NCBI GenBank assembly: GCA_947646735.1
Contig: CANTFK010000673.1
Span: 1 to 64,000 of the forward strand
Direction: 5' to 3'
Origin: Peronospora farinosa
Lineage: Eukaryota > Oomycota > Peronosporomycetes > Peronosporales > Peronosporaceae
DNA: 64,000 nucleotides
The translations under genes were made by a program, and so were the position numbers. Of the stretch, positions 38,673-49,080 are shown piece after piece (position 1 is the first letter of the stretch; each line of letters begins with the position of its first letter). The notes below the pieces were generated by a model. The model saw only the letters and a list, made by a program, of their open reading frames with translations. It had not been told where the DNA came from and ran no database searches.

Positions 38673-40005
38673 TGTGGTGGAGTGGGATTCGCAAAATTGC
38701 TGATGCGATCCCAACTCTCCACTGGCGCCCGGACGACCGACTAACGGAGGGGGTACCCCGATTCCGTGTGTATAGCCTTCCTCACCTTGTGTACCCGTCG
38801 GTAGGGCGGGTTGCTCTCTTCTCGGTAGACTTGAGTCGATGTTGAACTTGATTGTGTTAGGGATAGGTGGGGGGGGCGATCGCGTGGAATTCCTCACACG
38901 ATCGCAGTTGTTCTTGGGGTGCTCTGTTTGAGTCGCCCTGATCTCCCTTGAGATCGCCTTGTCCAAAAATGTAGATACTTGATCCGCTTGCCTTCTGACC
39001 ACTTGAGCCGTCTCGCGATCTTGTATCTGGACTTCTTAGTCCTCTGCGTCCAATCGCAGCTTGATTTGTTTTGTTGAGAATTCTTGCAATCCCTGGCCAA
39101 ACAATCCAGGGATATGACTTGCGTAGTAGGTAGACTTCCTTGAGACGTCGGGAGGCCAAAGAATCCAGCCCGGAAGAGAAGTCGACACGTGTACTTAGAA
39201 GCAAATTGAACTCTGTTAATGTTAACCAATCAAATACCAAAACCTATGATCTTGACTATCTGTAGCTCAGGATCTGTTGCCACGTATCGCCCTTTCGGAA
39301 AAAATCAGATCTCGGAATGTGGTCCACTCCAATATAGCCGCGATCTGGATCGCTACCTCACTCGGATATAATACCATTTTAGTACCAGATCGCGGTACTA
39401 AATAATTAGTACCAGATCGCGGTACTAAATAATTAGTACCAGATCGCGGTACTAAATAATTAGTACCAGATCGCGGTACTAAATAATTAGTACCAGATCG
39501 CGGTACTAAATAATTAGTACCAGATCGCGGTACTAAATAATTAATACCAGATCGCGGTACTAAATAATTAATATCGGATCGCGATCCGCCGGATCACGAC
39601 TTGTCTTCTTCACCGTTTCTCAGGTCATGTGAGATAGTTCATCAATGTGACATTTCATATCCACCATTCCAGTCCTCCATAGCGACGTGATCCACACCAG
39701 ACCGTCCTCCACATGCTTGGATGTACCCATCTTCCTCCTTAGCGACCGCGTTCACGCGGATCGCCATCGGAAATACTGGAGATCGCAATAGCGTAGTTTC
39801 TAGGCCATATTTGACCCCACATAGAAGTGCAAACTACTCCATTCACTGTTTTCCATCCTATTTGACATCGTCTTGAAACCTTTCTGCGAGATCGCGACTC
39901 ATCAATATTGGCCACGAGATCGCGACTCATTAATATTGGCCATTTCGGACTTAACCGAAAATATGCGATCACACTTGGCGAAATTCACTCTTTCACTTCG
40001 CCACA
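38673..40005 (-). mobile_element. 5' LTR of element E (1333 bp)
   Basis: On the minus strand it opens TGTGGCGAAGTG at 40005 and ends CCCACTCCACCACA at 38673. It has the core block at 39146-39176 and seven full 27-bp repeats plus a partial (39381-39590). Its 5' end abuts the middle of another LTR (40006 onward). Confidence 0.9.
39381..39590. repeat. 27-bp LTR repeat, seven copies plus partial
   Basis: The unit contains ACCAGATCGCGGTACTAAAT; six copies begin AGT and the seventh AAT. The five extra copies account for 135 of the 136 bp by which this LTR exceeds its partner at 26392-27588. Confidence 0.92.
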
Positions 40006-40506
40006 CTTGAGCCGTCACCTCACCTGACGTCGGTGGGCCAAAGGGTATCCCGCCCGGAATAGGTGAGGTGACGGAGAAGCTTGAAGGAAGCGCTTAAAGC
40101 TGCCACGTGTAATGCAAATTCGAGTGTGTTTATTTACCTTATACTTTGTATGCTTTTCTTGCCTAACCCTAACCCTTTGATCTGGATAGTGCCACGTGTC
40201 GACTCTTGGAGGAAGAACTGGCTCCTTGCTACCTGTACTTTCTGTAATCTTCGATATTCCGTGTACCGTTTCTGCACCCTCGGGCATTGGGCCCTGGTAC
40301 TTTGGACCCTGTATCCTGGGGCCTGGGTCCTGTGCTGACTCCGCACATCTGGGTCCTTATATTCTTAATAAGGCTGGGGCCTGGTGTGAGGTTGTAGATC
40401 TGCGAGGCCGTGTCGTGGCCACTCCTTTGGGAAAGTAAGCAGATAACTCCCTTGCTCTTTGTTCCCATTCCCTTTAAGCTCTGATTTCCCCTGGCACTTC
40501 ACCACA
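40006..40506 (-). mobile_element. Truncated LTR, duplicate of 23126-23625
   Basis: It begins at CTTGAGCCGTCACCTC, internal to the solo LTR at 22552-23625, and ends GGCACTTCACCACA. Only about three differences from that LTR were seen, so this and the next segment look like a recent duplicate of the B' locus, now on the far side of element E. Confidence 0.85.
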
Positions 40507-41327
40507 CGAATATCGAGCTAGAAGCTGGATCTGTAAAGTCAAATCTGCTTTCTTACGTGATCAAGCTCCTGACACCGAAAAGTGTCTTGTATTTGGAGAT
40601 CTTCGAACGCGACCAGCACGAAACTGGTAAAGCCACCTAAGCTGATCGACTCGTCATCACTGAAAATCTCTATTGGAAAGTTTCAATATACAGTATGGAT
40701 GGTACGTTGTATCTGTTGGAAGGCAATACTATCATGCAAGGAAACAACCGAATGAATCTCCATTGGAATATCTATATCGGCTAAATGTGGCAGCAATTAG
40801 AGCAAAAATTCAATTCGAGAAGAAACGCCAGCCACCAGACGTGAACATGTGGAACATTTTATTGAGACACTGGATGATATCGCGATCTGGCAAAACAGTT
40901 GACTTTATTACGTTTGGACGATGATGACATGGAATTAACTTTACGTGCGTATTAACGTATGGAATTTTGTCAAGGCAAGGCATCGATGGGATCCACTAAA
41001 TTTCGTCAACGAGTCACCCCTGTACCCGATTAAGCGTCATCGGAACCGGCTCACGCATTGAGAGCAATCCATATCGAAAACGGTAAAAGTGATTCAGAGT
41101 CGGAATCGAGTGGATCTGAAGTAGAAGTGGACCGACGCCGCGTGTTTGTCGCGATGACGCGGGCTCCAGCAGAAAAGCCGAGAGAATATCGTGATCGACA
41201 AATTGAGATCGATAATCGTGATTGGAAAAATGTGATCGATAAAGGCAAAGTTAATGGACACACTGACCCAACAAGAGCCTGCACCCATTGCGGATCGAAG
41301 AAACATGACGAGCGCGGGTGTTGGAAA
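40507..41327 (+). pseudogene. gag: gag fragment, near-duplicate of B' gag
   Basis: Capsid-core and linker coding with the same stops and frameshifts as 23626-24185 (for example the 83-codon frame MESFNIQYGWYVVSVGRQYY in both). From about 41065 the two copies abruptly differ by around a tenth; this one keeps an open frame EVDRRRVFVAMTRAPAEKP. It ends in the first zinc knuckle, CTHCGSKKHDERGC, at Trp-Lys, where a family-2 LTR begins. Confidence 0.85.
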
Positions 41328-41497
41328 TGTGGTGGAGTGGGTTCTCAAAATTGTATGATGATACCCCAAATACTCACTGTGCCGGACTGTCGACTGTCGG
41401 AGGGGGTACCCCGATGTCGCGTATGGACCTTCTTCTCACCTTGTGTACCCGTCGGCTGGCGGTTTGCACTCTTCAGAAGAATTTGTGAGGATGTAGA
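41328..41497 (-). mobile_element. LTR fragment (gag-proximal end) inserted in zinc-knuckle codons
   Basis: It opens TGTGGTGGAGTGGGTTCTC, the minus-orientation gag-proximal end of a family-2 LTR, and is cut after 170 bp where the plus-orientation LTR of element G begins at 41498. It matches the start of the solo LTR at 45114. Confidence 0.8.
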
Positions 41498-42722
41498 TGT
41501 GGTGAAGTGCTGTTTTTTGCGATGTGGGGACCCCATAATCCAGTTGGATTCGAAGTATAGACCGTGGGTCAGGGACAGGAGACCAGAGAGACAGGGGCCT
41601 CGAAGAGGAGCGACCGTTGGTGGAGAACAATCTGCAGGACCCACAGAAGAAAAATCAGTATCAGGGTCCCGGTTAATCGGTACCAAAGGGAGTTGACCAT
41701 GGCCCTTCATTGATCGACCTGGCCCCTCGTTGTTTGACCCGGGTCCCTCATTGGTCGACCTGGGTCCCACGCTGGTCGACCCGGTCCCTCATCGGTCGCC
41801 CTGGGTCCCTCATTGGTCGACCCGGTCCCTCGCTGGTAGACCTGGGTCCCTCATTGGTCGACCCGGTCCCTCATTGGTAGACCTGGGTCCCTCATTGGTC
41901 GACTCGGTCCCTCGTTGGTAGACCTGGGTCCCTCATTGGTCGACCCGGTCCCTCATTGGTAGACCTGGGTCCCTCATTGGCCGACCTGGGTCCCTCATTG
42001 GTCGACCTCGGCCCCTCGGGGTTCAGCCACTCCTGACCAGTTAATACAAGAATCAGACCAGTCGACGCAAGGAATCAGAGCTTCAGGAAAGGATAGAGTA
42101 AAAGAGTTAAAATGATAGGACTTTATGAAATAATACTCAATTTGCGATCTACGTGGCACGACTCCGTCACCCAAGAAGAACTTGCTCTAAGCTACTCACT
42201 GTTCCGGGAAGGGATATATTTTGGCCCCCCCGTCGAAGACAGTTGTGTAGCGAAGTTCAAGTGCGAATAGAGCTCCAGGATATATTTGGCCTGTGAGCTC
42301 GTTCGAGTAGCAACACCCCCCAAGACCCGCTATCGGAAGCGGTCTCCCTCACCCCAAGGTCCGGGAGAAACGTAAAGGTCAGGTGGTTAATACCCCTGAA
42401 ACAAGAAGGAAAAGGCCAGGGACGACAAGCGCCCTGAAGAATTTGGCTTTAAGTCCACTCTCGACAAGGTCGATTGAGTGGCCACCTACCGGCCCACCGA
42501 GTGAAGCATATCCACTCGAGGCCCCCCAGGTCTACCTCCCTCAAGGCAGACGTCTAAATCTTCACCAAGTCCTCCGAAGAGTGCAACCCGCGAGCCGACG
42601 GGTACACAAGGTGAAAGAAGGTTCATACGCGGCATCGGGGTACCCCCTCCGACAGTCGTCAGTCCGGCACAGTGAGTGGTTTGGGGTCTCATCATACAAT
42701 TTTGAGAGCCCACTCCACCACA
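41498..42722 (+). mobile_element. 5' LTR of element G (1225 bp)
   Basis: It opens TGTGGTGAAGTGC and closes CCCACTCCACCACA. It contains a GGGTCCCTCATTGGTCGACC minisatellite and the core block at 42201-42236 (GTTCCGGGAAGGGATATATTTTGG then a C run and CGTCG). Directly downstream are an ATG overlapping the primer-binding site and the conserved leader. Confidence 0.88.
41705..42020. repeat. 20-bp GGTCCCTCATTGGTCGACC minisatellite
   Basis: About fifteen units alternating GACCTGGGTCCCTCATTGGT and GACCCGGTCCCTCATTGGT forms. The same array occurs inverted in the solo LTR at 45114-46336. Confidence 0.92.
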
Positions 42723-45113
42723 ATGGTGCGCGTGCCCGGATCTTCGGAAGACGCGGGATTTCACCGCGAGTCCCAAGACGATAAAGATGTTCATGTCAAG
42801 AAGGAGCACAAGACCGAAGAGTCACTGGAAGACCGATCGCTAGTGACTCAAGAAAAATAAAAACAAAGGATCGAAGGACCGACCGGGCTTTGGGAGGGGC
42901 CCGGTCAACATGGTCGAGGTTGAACTTATTGAAGAAAAACCTAAATACCCTCCCTATGTCCTCGTTGAGGACACCTTGGGTCATGACGCATATCATGATC
43001 CAGAGGACCATCAGCCGACGGTGAAAACCGAGAGGCTAAGGTCCCCAATAAAACAAAACAAGATCGCGCAATCCAAGCCGACGAAGTTCCGGATGAAGGC
43101 ACCCGGAAACACCAAGTCGATAGGCCCCGAGAAGTCAGGACTGGCATCATGGTCAGACGCTGACGTCACGAGGGCCTACCACCAACTCAAGCTGAACGCG
43201 TTCCTGGAGAGCGACCCCGTCGCGAAGACCCTGGAGATCCGGCAGCTGGATCAACTTACTGGGCCGGTGTCGACCCTACCACGGCTGAAAACCGTCACGG
43301 ACGCGATCACTGCGCTTGTCACCGTTCTTCGTGAAGCGAACATGGTCGCAGGGCAGTTCGACCCGGACGACCTGCTGTCCCTGGGATTCGACAGAATCAC
43401 AAAGACGTTATAACATATACACAAGCGTCTTTTGATCCTATTTGGTACCACGCCAGCAAAGGAACACCCACCTCTGACGACACCCACACAAACACGGTCC
43501 AAGGACAGCCAGATGACGCTTAAAGACATCACGGTGTATCCTCACATGTACGGAGCCGCCGGCCACCCAGGGGCGAATCAAGGCCCATCTCAACACCTGA
43601 CGTCAAGCGGCCAAATAGTAGCAACCCCATGGTCCCCAGGATCTTTTTCGACTGGATCGGTCACTAGGATGCCCCTAGGCCCAACTGGGGCGGCGCTGCT
43701 CCAGGCCCGAGCGCGCAGCGCGGAGCAGGAACCACGTGGTCTCGAAACGGCGACGCGTGGCAAGAATGGCAATCATTCCGATTTTCAGCCAATGGAAAAT
43801 CAGCAAGTGAAAAAGTTGGAGTTTGCTCTACCCCGTGACGAAGATGCTGGGGGGAGGGACCTACCTACCCGGTAGGTGATCTGCAGACCCTCTTCGACGC
43901 GGCAATGGCAAGATTTTTGAATGAACGCCAAGTACCGCGGGCACACCCTAACGGGAATGTAGCAGAAGGATGACGAGAGGCGCAAAGGACGACCGCTCAC
44001 CATGACCAGCATTCAGGCATACAAATGCCAAGAGGCCACACGATGACCGACGTCGACATGGAATCCGTCGGTTCCTGTGAGTTCGACCCAGACAACATGG
44101 ATTTGAGGGGACCTCAGTCGATGATGGCGAATGCGGCGATGGGACAGATACCAAATATGGTCCCTCGCATCAAACTCTCGGCGACCTCGGATCTTAAAGA
44201 ATTTCATGGAAGAGACCAAGACGAAGACAGAGCGCGCAGCTGGGTATCAACGGTCAAGACAGCATTTATAAGAGACCAAGCACCAGATGATGAACGATGT
44301 CTCGTTTTTGGAGGATTGCTGACTGTACCGGCGCAGAATTGGTACCGTCAACTGGGTCGCTCGGTACGAGGAAACTGGAAGGACTTAATCCAAGAGTTCA
44401 TGATTCGGTTCTGTGTCACGGGGGTACATGTCGACCGTCAATACTACCATGCGAAGAAAAGGTCGGAAGAAACCCCGCTGGATTATCTGTACCGCCTGAA
44501 TGTGCTTGGACTCAGGGCGAAGATGAAGATTAAGGATGGGTCGCCCAAGGTTCAGAAGGATCATGTCGATCACTACATTTTGACGGTGGACGACCCAGAG
44601 CTAGCAGACAAGTTGACTATGCTGCGTCTGGCGGACGTGGAAGAATTGGAGGAAGTATTTACAGCATGTCAGCGGACGAAGGCAAGACGAGGCAAGATGC
44701 TGTTTGGATCAAACAAGTTTCGTCAGAAGGCACCGGCACTACCCGAGAGGCCGAGAGATATAAATCGCTGCTCCATACATGCAGTACGGACGCCCCTGGA
44801 AGACTCGAGTTCTGAAGATTCCAGCCCAGACTCTTCGAAGAACGAAGGAGATCTACCTTATGGAGAAAGAAGCAGGGAGGGACCCAGGTGTGAGGTTCTC
44901 AAAGAATCTACCGACCAGGGAGGCCAACCAACATCACCAGGCAGTAGACCAGCGACCCGGCCCATCATCAGCGACCCCAAACATGAGATGTGCTTATTGC
45001 GGATCCAAGAAACATGGAGATCTGAATTGCTGGAAAAGATTGACCTGCGACCGCTGTGGAAGGAAGGGTCATCCATCAGATCGCTGCCTGTTTGTATGCC
45101 GGGGTTGTGGAGA
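42723..45113 (+). pseudogene. gag: gag of element G, 5' part (family 2)
   Basis: The ATG at 42723 opens MVRVPGSSEDAGFHRES but stops after 46 codons. The Gag N-terminus proper starts at ATG 42910 (MVEVELIEEKPKYPPYVLVE) and runs to 43413 with DPEDHQPTVKTE, RMKAPGN and the family's LNAFLESDPVAKTLE segment. Later frames (43432-43875, 44025-45113) cover the MPLGPTGAALLQ motif, the capsid core (SDLKEFHGRDQDEDRARSWV, VDRQYYHAKKRSEETPLDYL) and zinc knuckles CAYCGSKKHGDLNC and CDRCGRKGHPSDRC. Frameshifts near 43410, 43870, 43970 and 44800 disable it. A solo LTR interrupts it at 45114. Confidence 0.88.
42724..42742 (+). promoter_or_regulatory. Primer-binding site of element G
   Basis: TGGTGCGCGTGCCCGGATC, identical to that of element E although the LTRs differ, preceded by A so that an ATG overlaps it. 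Confidence 0.75.
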
Positions 45114-46336
45114 TGTGGTGGAGTGGGTTCTCGAAATTGTATGATGAGACCCCAAACCACTCACTGTGCCGGACTGCAGACTGTCGGAGGGGGTACCCCG
45201 ATGCCGCGTATGAACCTTCTTTCACCTTGTGTACCCGTCGGCTCGCGGATTGCACTCTTCGGAGGACTTGGTGAAGATTTAGACGTCTGCCTTGAGGGAG
45301 GTAGACCTGGGGGGCCTCGAGTGGATATGCTTCACTCGGTGGGCCGGTAGGTGGCCACTCAATCGACCTTGTCGAGAGTGGACTTAAAGCCAAATTCTTC
45401 AGGGCGCTTGTCGTCCCTGGCCTTTTCCTTCTTGTTTCAGGGGTATTAACCACCTGACCTTTACGTTTCTCCCGGACCTTGGGGTGAGGGAGACCGCTTC
45501 CGATAGCGGGTCTTGGGGGGTGTTGCTACTCGAACGAGCTCACAGGCCAAATATATCCTGGAGCTCTATTCGCACTTGAACTTCGCTACACAACTGTCTT
45601 CGACGGGGGGGCCAAAATATATCCCTTCCCGGAACAGTGAGTAGCTTAGAGCAAGTTCTTCTTGGGTGACGGAGTCGTGCCACGTAGATCGCAAATTGAG
45701 TATTATTTCATAAAGTCCTATCATTTTAACTCTTTTACTCTATCCTTGCCTGAAGCTCTGATTCCTTGCGTCGACTGGTCTGATTCTTGTATTAACTGGT
45801 CAGGAGTGGCTGAACCCCGAGGGGCCGAGGTCGACCAATGAGGGACCCAGGTCGGCCAATGAGGGACCCAGGTCTACCAATGAGGGACCGGGTCGACCAA
45901 TGAGGGACCCAGGTCTACCAACGAGGGACCGGGTCGACCAATGAGGGACCCAGGTCTACCAATGAGGGACCGGGTCGACCAATGAGGGACCCACGTCTAC
46001 CAGCGAGGGACCGGGTCGACCAATGAGGGACCCAGGGCGACCGATGAGGGACCGGGTCGACCAGCGTGGGACCCAGGTCGACCAATGAGGGACCCAGGTC
46101 TACCAACGAGGGGCCAGGTCGATCAATGAGGGGCCATGATCAACTCCCTTTGGTACCGGTTAATCGGTATCCTGATACTGATTTTCTTCGGCGGATCCTG
46201 CGGATTGTTCTCCACCAACGGTCGTTACTATTCGAGGCCCCTGTCTCTCTGGTCCCCTGTCCCTGACCCACGGCCTATGCTCCGAATCCAACTGGAGTCT
46301 GGGACCTCCACATCACTAAATTAGCACTTCACCACA
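45114..46336 (-). mobile_element. Solo LTR (1223 bp) in the zinc-knuckle region of G gag
   Basis: It opens TGTGGTGGAGTGGGTTCTCG and ends GCACTTCACCACA. Flanks are GAGA (45110-45113) and GAAA (46337-46340), a 4-bp target duplication with one change, and the gag resumes directly after. Orientation is opposite to that of the G 5' LTR, to which it is closely similar except for its outer 60 bases. Confidence 0.88.
45830..46130. repeat. Inverted copy of the 20-bp GGGACC minisatellite
   Basis: Units read GACCAATGAGGGACCCAGGT and GACCAATGAGGGACCGGGT, the reverse complement of 41705-42020, with a similar unit number. Confidence 0.92.
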
Positions 46337-46458
46337 GAAAAATTCATGAGGTTGGGAAGTGCCAGATAGAGGAGTTATACAATTTGTTCCGTCAATGGTA
46401 CAACCCAGCCAAGCATGCAGGGATGTTCCCGGAGAAACTCGAGAAGATGGCAAATTAG
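46337..46458 (+). pseudogene. gag: gag of element G, 3' end
   Basis: The last codons of gag after the solo LTR: the third Cys/His group (HEVGKCQIEELYNLFRQWYN in the best phase), then NPAKHAGMFPEKLEKMAN and a TAG stop. An in-frame TAG sits near 46368. Confidence 0.75.
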
Positions 46459-46500
46459 GACGCTCACCAGGTTTGAATCTGGTACGAGCCGAGCGTTCTA
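46449..46500 (+). promoter_or_regulatory. Degenerate gag-pol frameshift site, element G
   Basis: The heptamer position reads GGCAAAT instead of GTTAAAT. The hairpin from TAG 46456 to 46500 is kept except for one stem mismatch (TAGGACGCTCA against CGAGCGTTCTA). Confidence 0.65.
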
Positions 46501-46896
46501 ATTGTTGTATCGTTGCATATGTGGAGAAACAGCCCAAGGAGGAGACGGATATTCCAGTTAAGATTGGAAATATATCGAAGATTGGAAATTACCCTGTGGT
46601 CCATGTTGCTTCTTTGAATGAGCCTAACAATTTTGTTCGAAAAAATGCAGTGATGGAGTTGGACTTATTGCCAGGCGAGTCTAGGGGGTACTGCACATAC
46701 CACGTTCCCACTAAATGGTTCAGGCAAGCCAAAGCCTCCGGAAAGGTCAACAATGACCATTCAATTTGTTGTTCGATACTAAAGCCGAGATATCCATCCT
46801 GTATATCGCCTTTCCTCGTAAGGCAGGTTGCCAAACTGATGAGAGTGAACGACAAAATTGCATTGGCATTGGCATTAGGGAATCCGTGTAAACTAC
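46459..46896 (+). pseudogene. pol: pol N-terminus of element G
   Basis: MELDLLPGESRGYCTYHVPT and FRQAKASGKVNNDH are clear; the protease active site reads FDTKAEIS (Gly replaced by Lys) and is out of phase. It is cut by a minus-orientation LTR at 46897. Confidence 0.8.
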
Positions 46897-48147
46897 TGTG
46901 GTGGAGTAGATTCTCAAACGACGTGGGAGAACCACAAACACACACAGCGCCGGACTGCCGACTTACAGAAGGGGTACTCCGATACCGTGTCGTGTTAACC
47001 TTGGGTCTCACCTTGTGTACCCGTCGGAGTGGCTGGTTTTGCTCCTCGGTTGACGCAGAAGACTTGGTCTTTGTGTAGAACTTGGACTTGGTGGTCCCCG
47101 AGTGGATATACTTCACTTGGGACCGGGTTTCTTGGGCTCAATCGACTTAGTCGGGAGCGATGCACATGGTACTATGTACCCCTTAGGTGGCTGACTGTTC
47201 TTGGTCTTTCGACCCCTTTGTGTTCTTCCCCGTAGGGAAACTGCTTCCTATAGCGGGTCTTGAATGGGTACGAACCCACAAGCCAAAATACTTTCTGGGG
47301 TTCGTTCGAGCTTGAACCTTACCACACGACTATCTTCAACGGGGGGGGGGGCCAAAATAAATTCATACCCAGAAACAGGTGAGTAGATCGAAACAAGTTC
47401 GCACTCGAGTCTTGACACCTCAGGCCAACTATCCTGAGGTTCAACTTGCGTAGCTTGAGCCGTCACCTCACGTGATGCCGTTGGGCCAAAGGGTATCCCG
47501 CCCGGATAGGTGAGGTGACGGAGAAGCTTGGAAGGGGCGCTTAAAGCTGCCACGCGTAATGAAAATTCGAGTGTGTTTATTTATCTTATTCTCTGTATGC
47601 TTTTCTTGCCTAACCCTAAACCTTCACTCTAGATGACACCACGTGTCAACTTGTGGACGAACAGCTAGCTCTTTTAAGACATGGGACTTGTACCGGCTCA
47701 GCACTTTAAGGAAGCCTTGTATCTGTAATAGCCTAAGATCCACCGGTCACCTAGGTCCACCTGTCACCTGGGGTCCACCTGTCGCCTGAGGTCCACCTGT
47801 TACCTGGGGCCACCTGTCACCTGGGGTCCACCTGTTGCCTGGGGTCCACCGGTCACCTGGGTCCACCTATCACCTGGGGTCCACCTGTCACCTGGGGTCC
47901 ACCGGTATCCTGGGTCCGCCTGTCACCTGGGGTCCACCTGTCGCCTGAGGTCCACCGGTCACCTGGGTCCACCTGATGCCTGGGGTCCACCGGTCACCTG
48001 GGTCCACCGGTCACCTGTGTTCACCGGTCACCTGGGGTCCACCGGTCACCTAGGTCCACCGGTCACCTGGGGTCCACCTGTCGCCAGAGGTCCACCTGTC
48101 GCCTGTGGTTCACCGGTCACCTGGGTCCACCTGTCGCCTGGAGTCCA
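46897..48147 (-). mobile_element. Truncated LTR (minus orientation) in pol of G
   Basis: It opens TGTGGTGGAGTAGATTCTC and follows the 22552 solo LTR through the G run (47341-47350) and the CCTAACCC block. It then enters a large CCACCTGTCACCTGGGGT minisatellite (47740-48147). The outer end is missing because the 5' LTR of element H starts at 48148. Confidence 0.82.
47740..48147. repeat. 18-20-bp GGTCCACCTGTCACCTGG minisatellite
   Basis: About twenty-one units (CTGTCACC, CTGTCGCC and CCGGTCACC variants). The opposite-strand version appears in the 3' LTR of H at about 59690-59870. Confidence 0.92.
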
Positions 48148-49080
48148 TGTGGTGAAGTGCCAGGGAAATTTGGAGTTTGAAGGAAATGGAACAGAGAGAA
48201 AGAGAATTTCTGGTCACTTCCCCGAGGGAGTGACCACGACCCGGCCTCGCGGATTTACAACCACACTCCAGGCCCCGCCGTATTAAGAATATAAGGACCC
48301 AGACGTGCGGAGTCAGCACAGGCCCCAGGTCCCGGAAACAGGTTCCGGGGACCCAGGCCCAATGCCCGAGGGTGCAGAAACGGTACACGGAATATCGAAG
48401 ATTACAGAAAGTACAGGGTACCAAGGAGCCAGTTCTTCCTCCAAGAGTCGACACGTGGCACTATCCAGATCAAAGGGTTAAGGTTAGGCAAGAAAAGCAT
48501 ACAGAGAATAAGGTAAATAAACACACTCGAATTTGCATTTCACGTGGCAGCTTTAAGCGCCCCTCCTAAGCTTCTCCGTCGCTACACCTCTTCCGGGCAG
48601 GATACTCTTTGGGCCCCCCGACGTCCAGCAGGTGTTAGACGGCTCAAGCAACGCAAGTTGAACCTCAGGATAGTTGGCCTCAGGTGTCAAGTAAGTGTCA
48701 ACACTCTACGACCCGCTACAGGAAGCGGTTTCCCTACGGGGAAGAACACAAAGGGGTCCAAGGACCAAGAACAGTCAGCCACCTAAGGGGTACATAGTAC
48801 CAGGTGCATCGCTCTCGACTAAGTCGATTGAGCCCAAGAAACCCGGTCCCAAGTGAAGTATATCCACTCGGGGACCACCAAGTCCAAGTTCTACACAAAG
48901 ACCAAGTCTTTAAGTCTTCTACGTCAACCGAGGAGCAAGACCAGCCAAGCCGACGGGTACACAAGGTGAGACCCAAGGTTGACGCGACACGGTATCGGGG
49001 TACCCCCTCCGTAAGTCGGCAGTCCGGCGCTGTGTGTGTTTGTGGTTCTTTCACGTTGTTTGAGAATCCACTCCACCACA
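48148..49080 (+). mobile_element. 5' LTR of element H (933 bp, apparently chimeric)
   Basis: It opens TGTGGTGAAGTGCCAGGG, ends CCACTCCACCACA. The first 250 bp align with the 22552-23625 LTR (GACCACGACCCGGCCTCGC, TTAAGAATATAAGGACCC) and not with the 3' LTR of H; the remaining 680 bp are almost identical to the H 3' LTR. The core block is at 48590-48623. Confidence 0.85.

Larger units (their letters stand above)
26392..40005 (-). mobile_element. Element E: full-length family-1 Ty3/gypsy element with convergent accessory gene
   Basis: A 13.6-kb element in minus orientation: 5' LTR (38673-40005), primer-binding site, leader, gag, frameshift site, pol, a separate plus-strand gene (27674-30295), polypurine tract and 3' LTR (26392-27588). 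All three long frames are intact and the LTRs are almost identical apart from the number of 27-bp repeats, so this is a young copy. The flanking bases are CTTA (pol of B') on the left and CTTG (an LTR) on the right. They come from different loci, so the present ends are not one simple insertion. Confidence 0.92.

Noticed and set aside
39381..39590. 27-bp direct repeats resembling a CRISPR array
   Set aside because: There are no spacers; units abut one another, and the array lies within a eukaryotic LTR.
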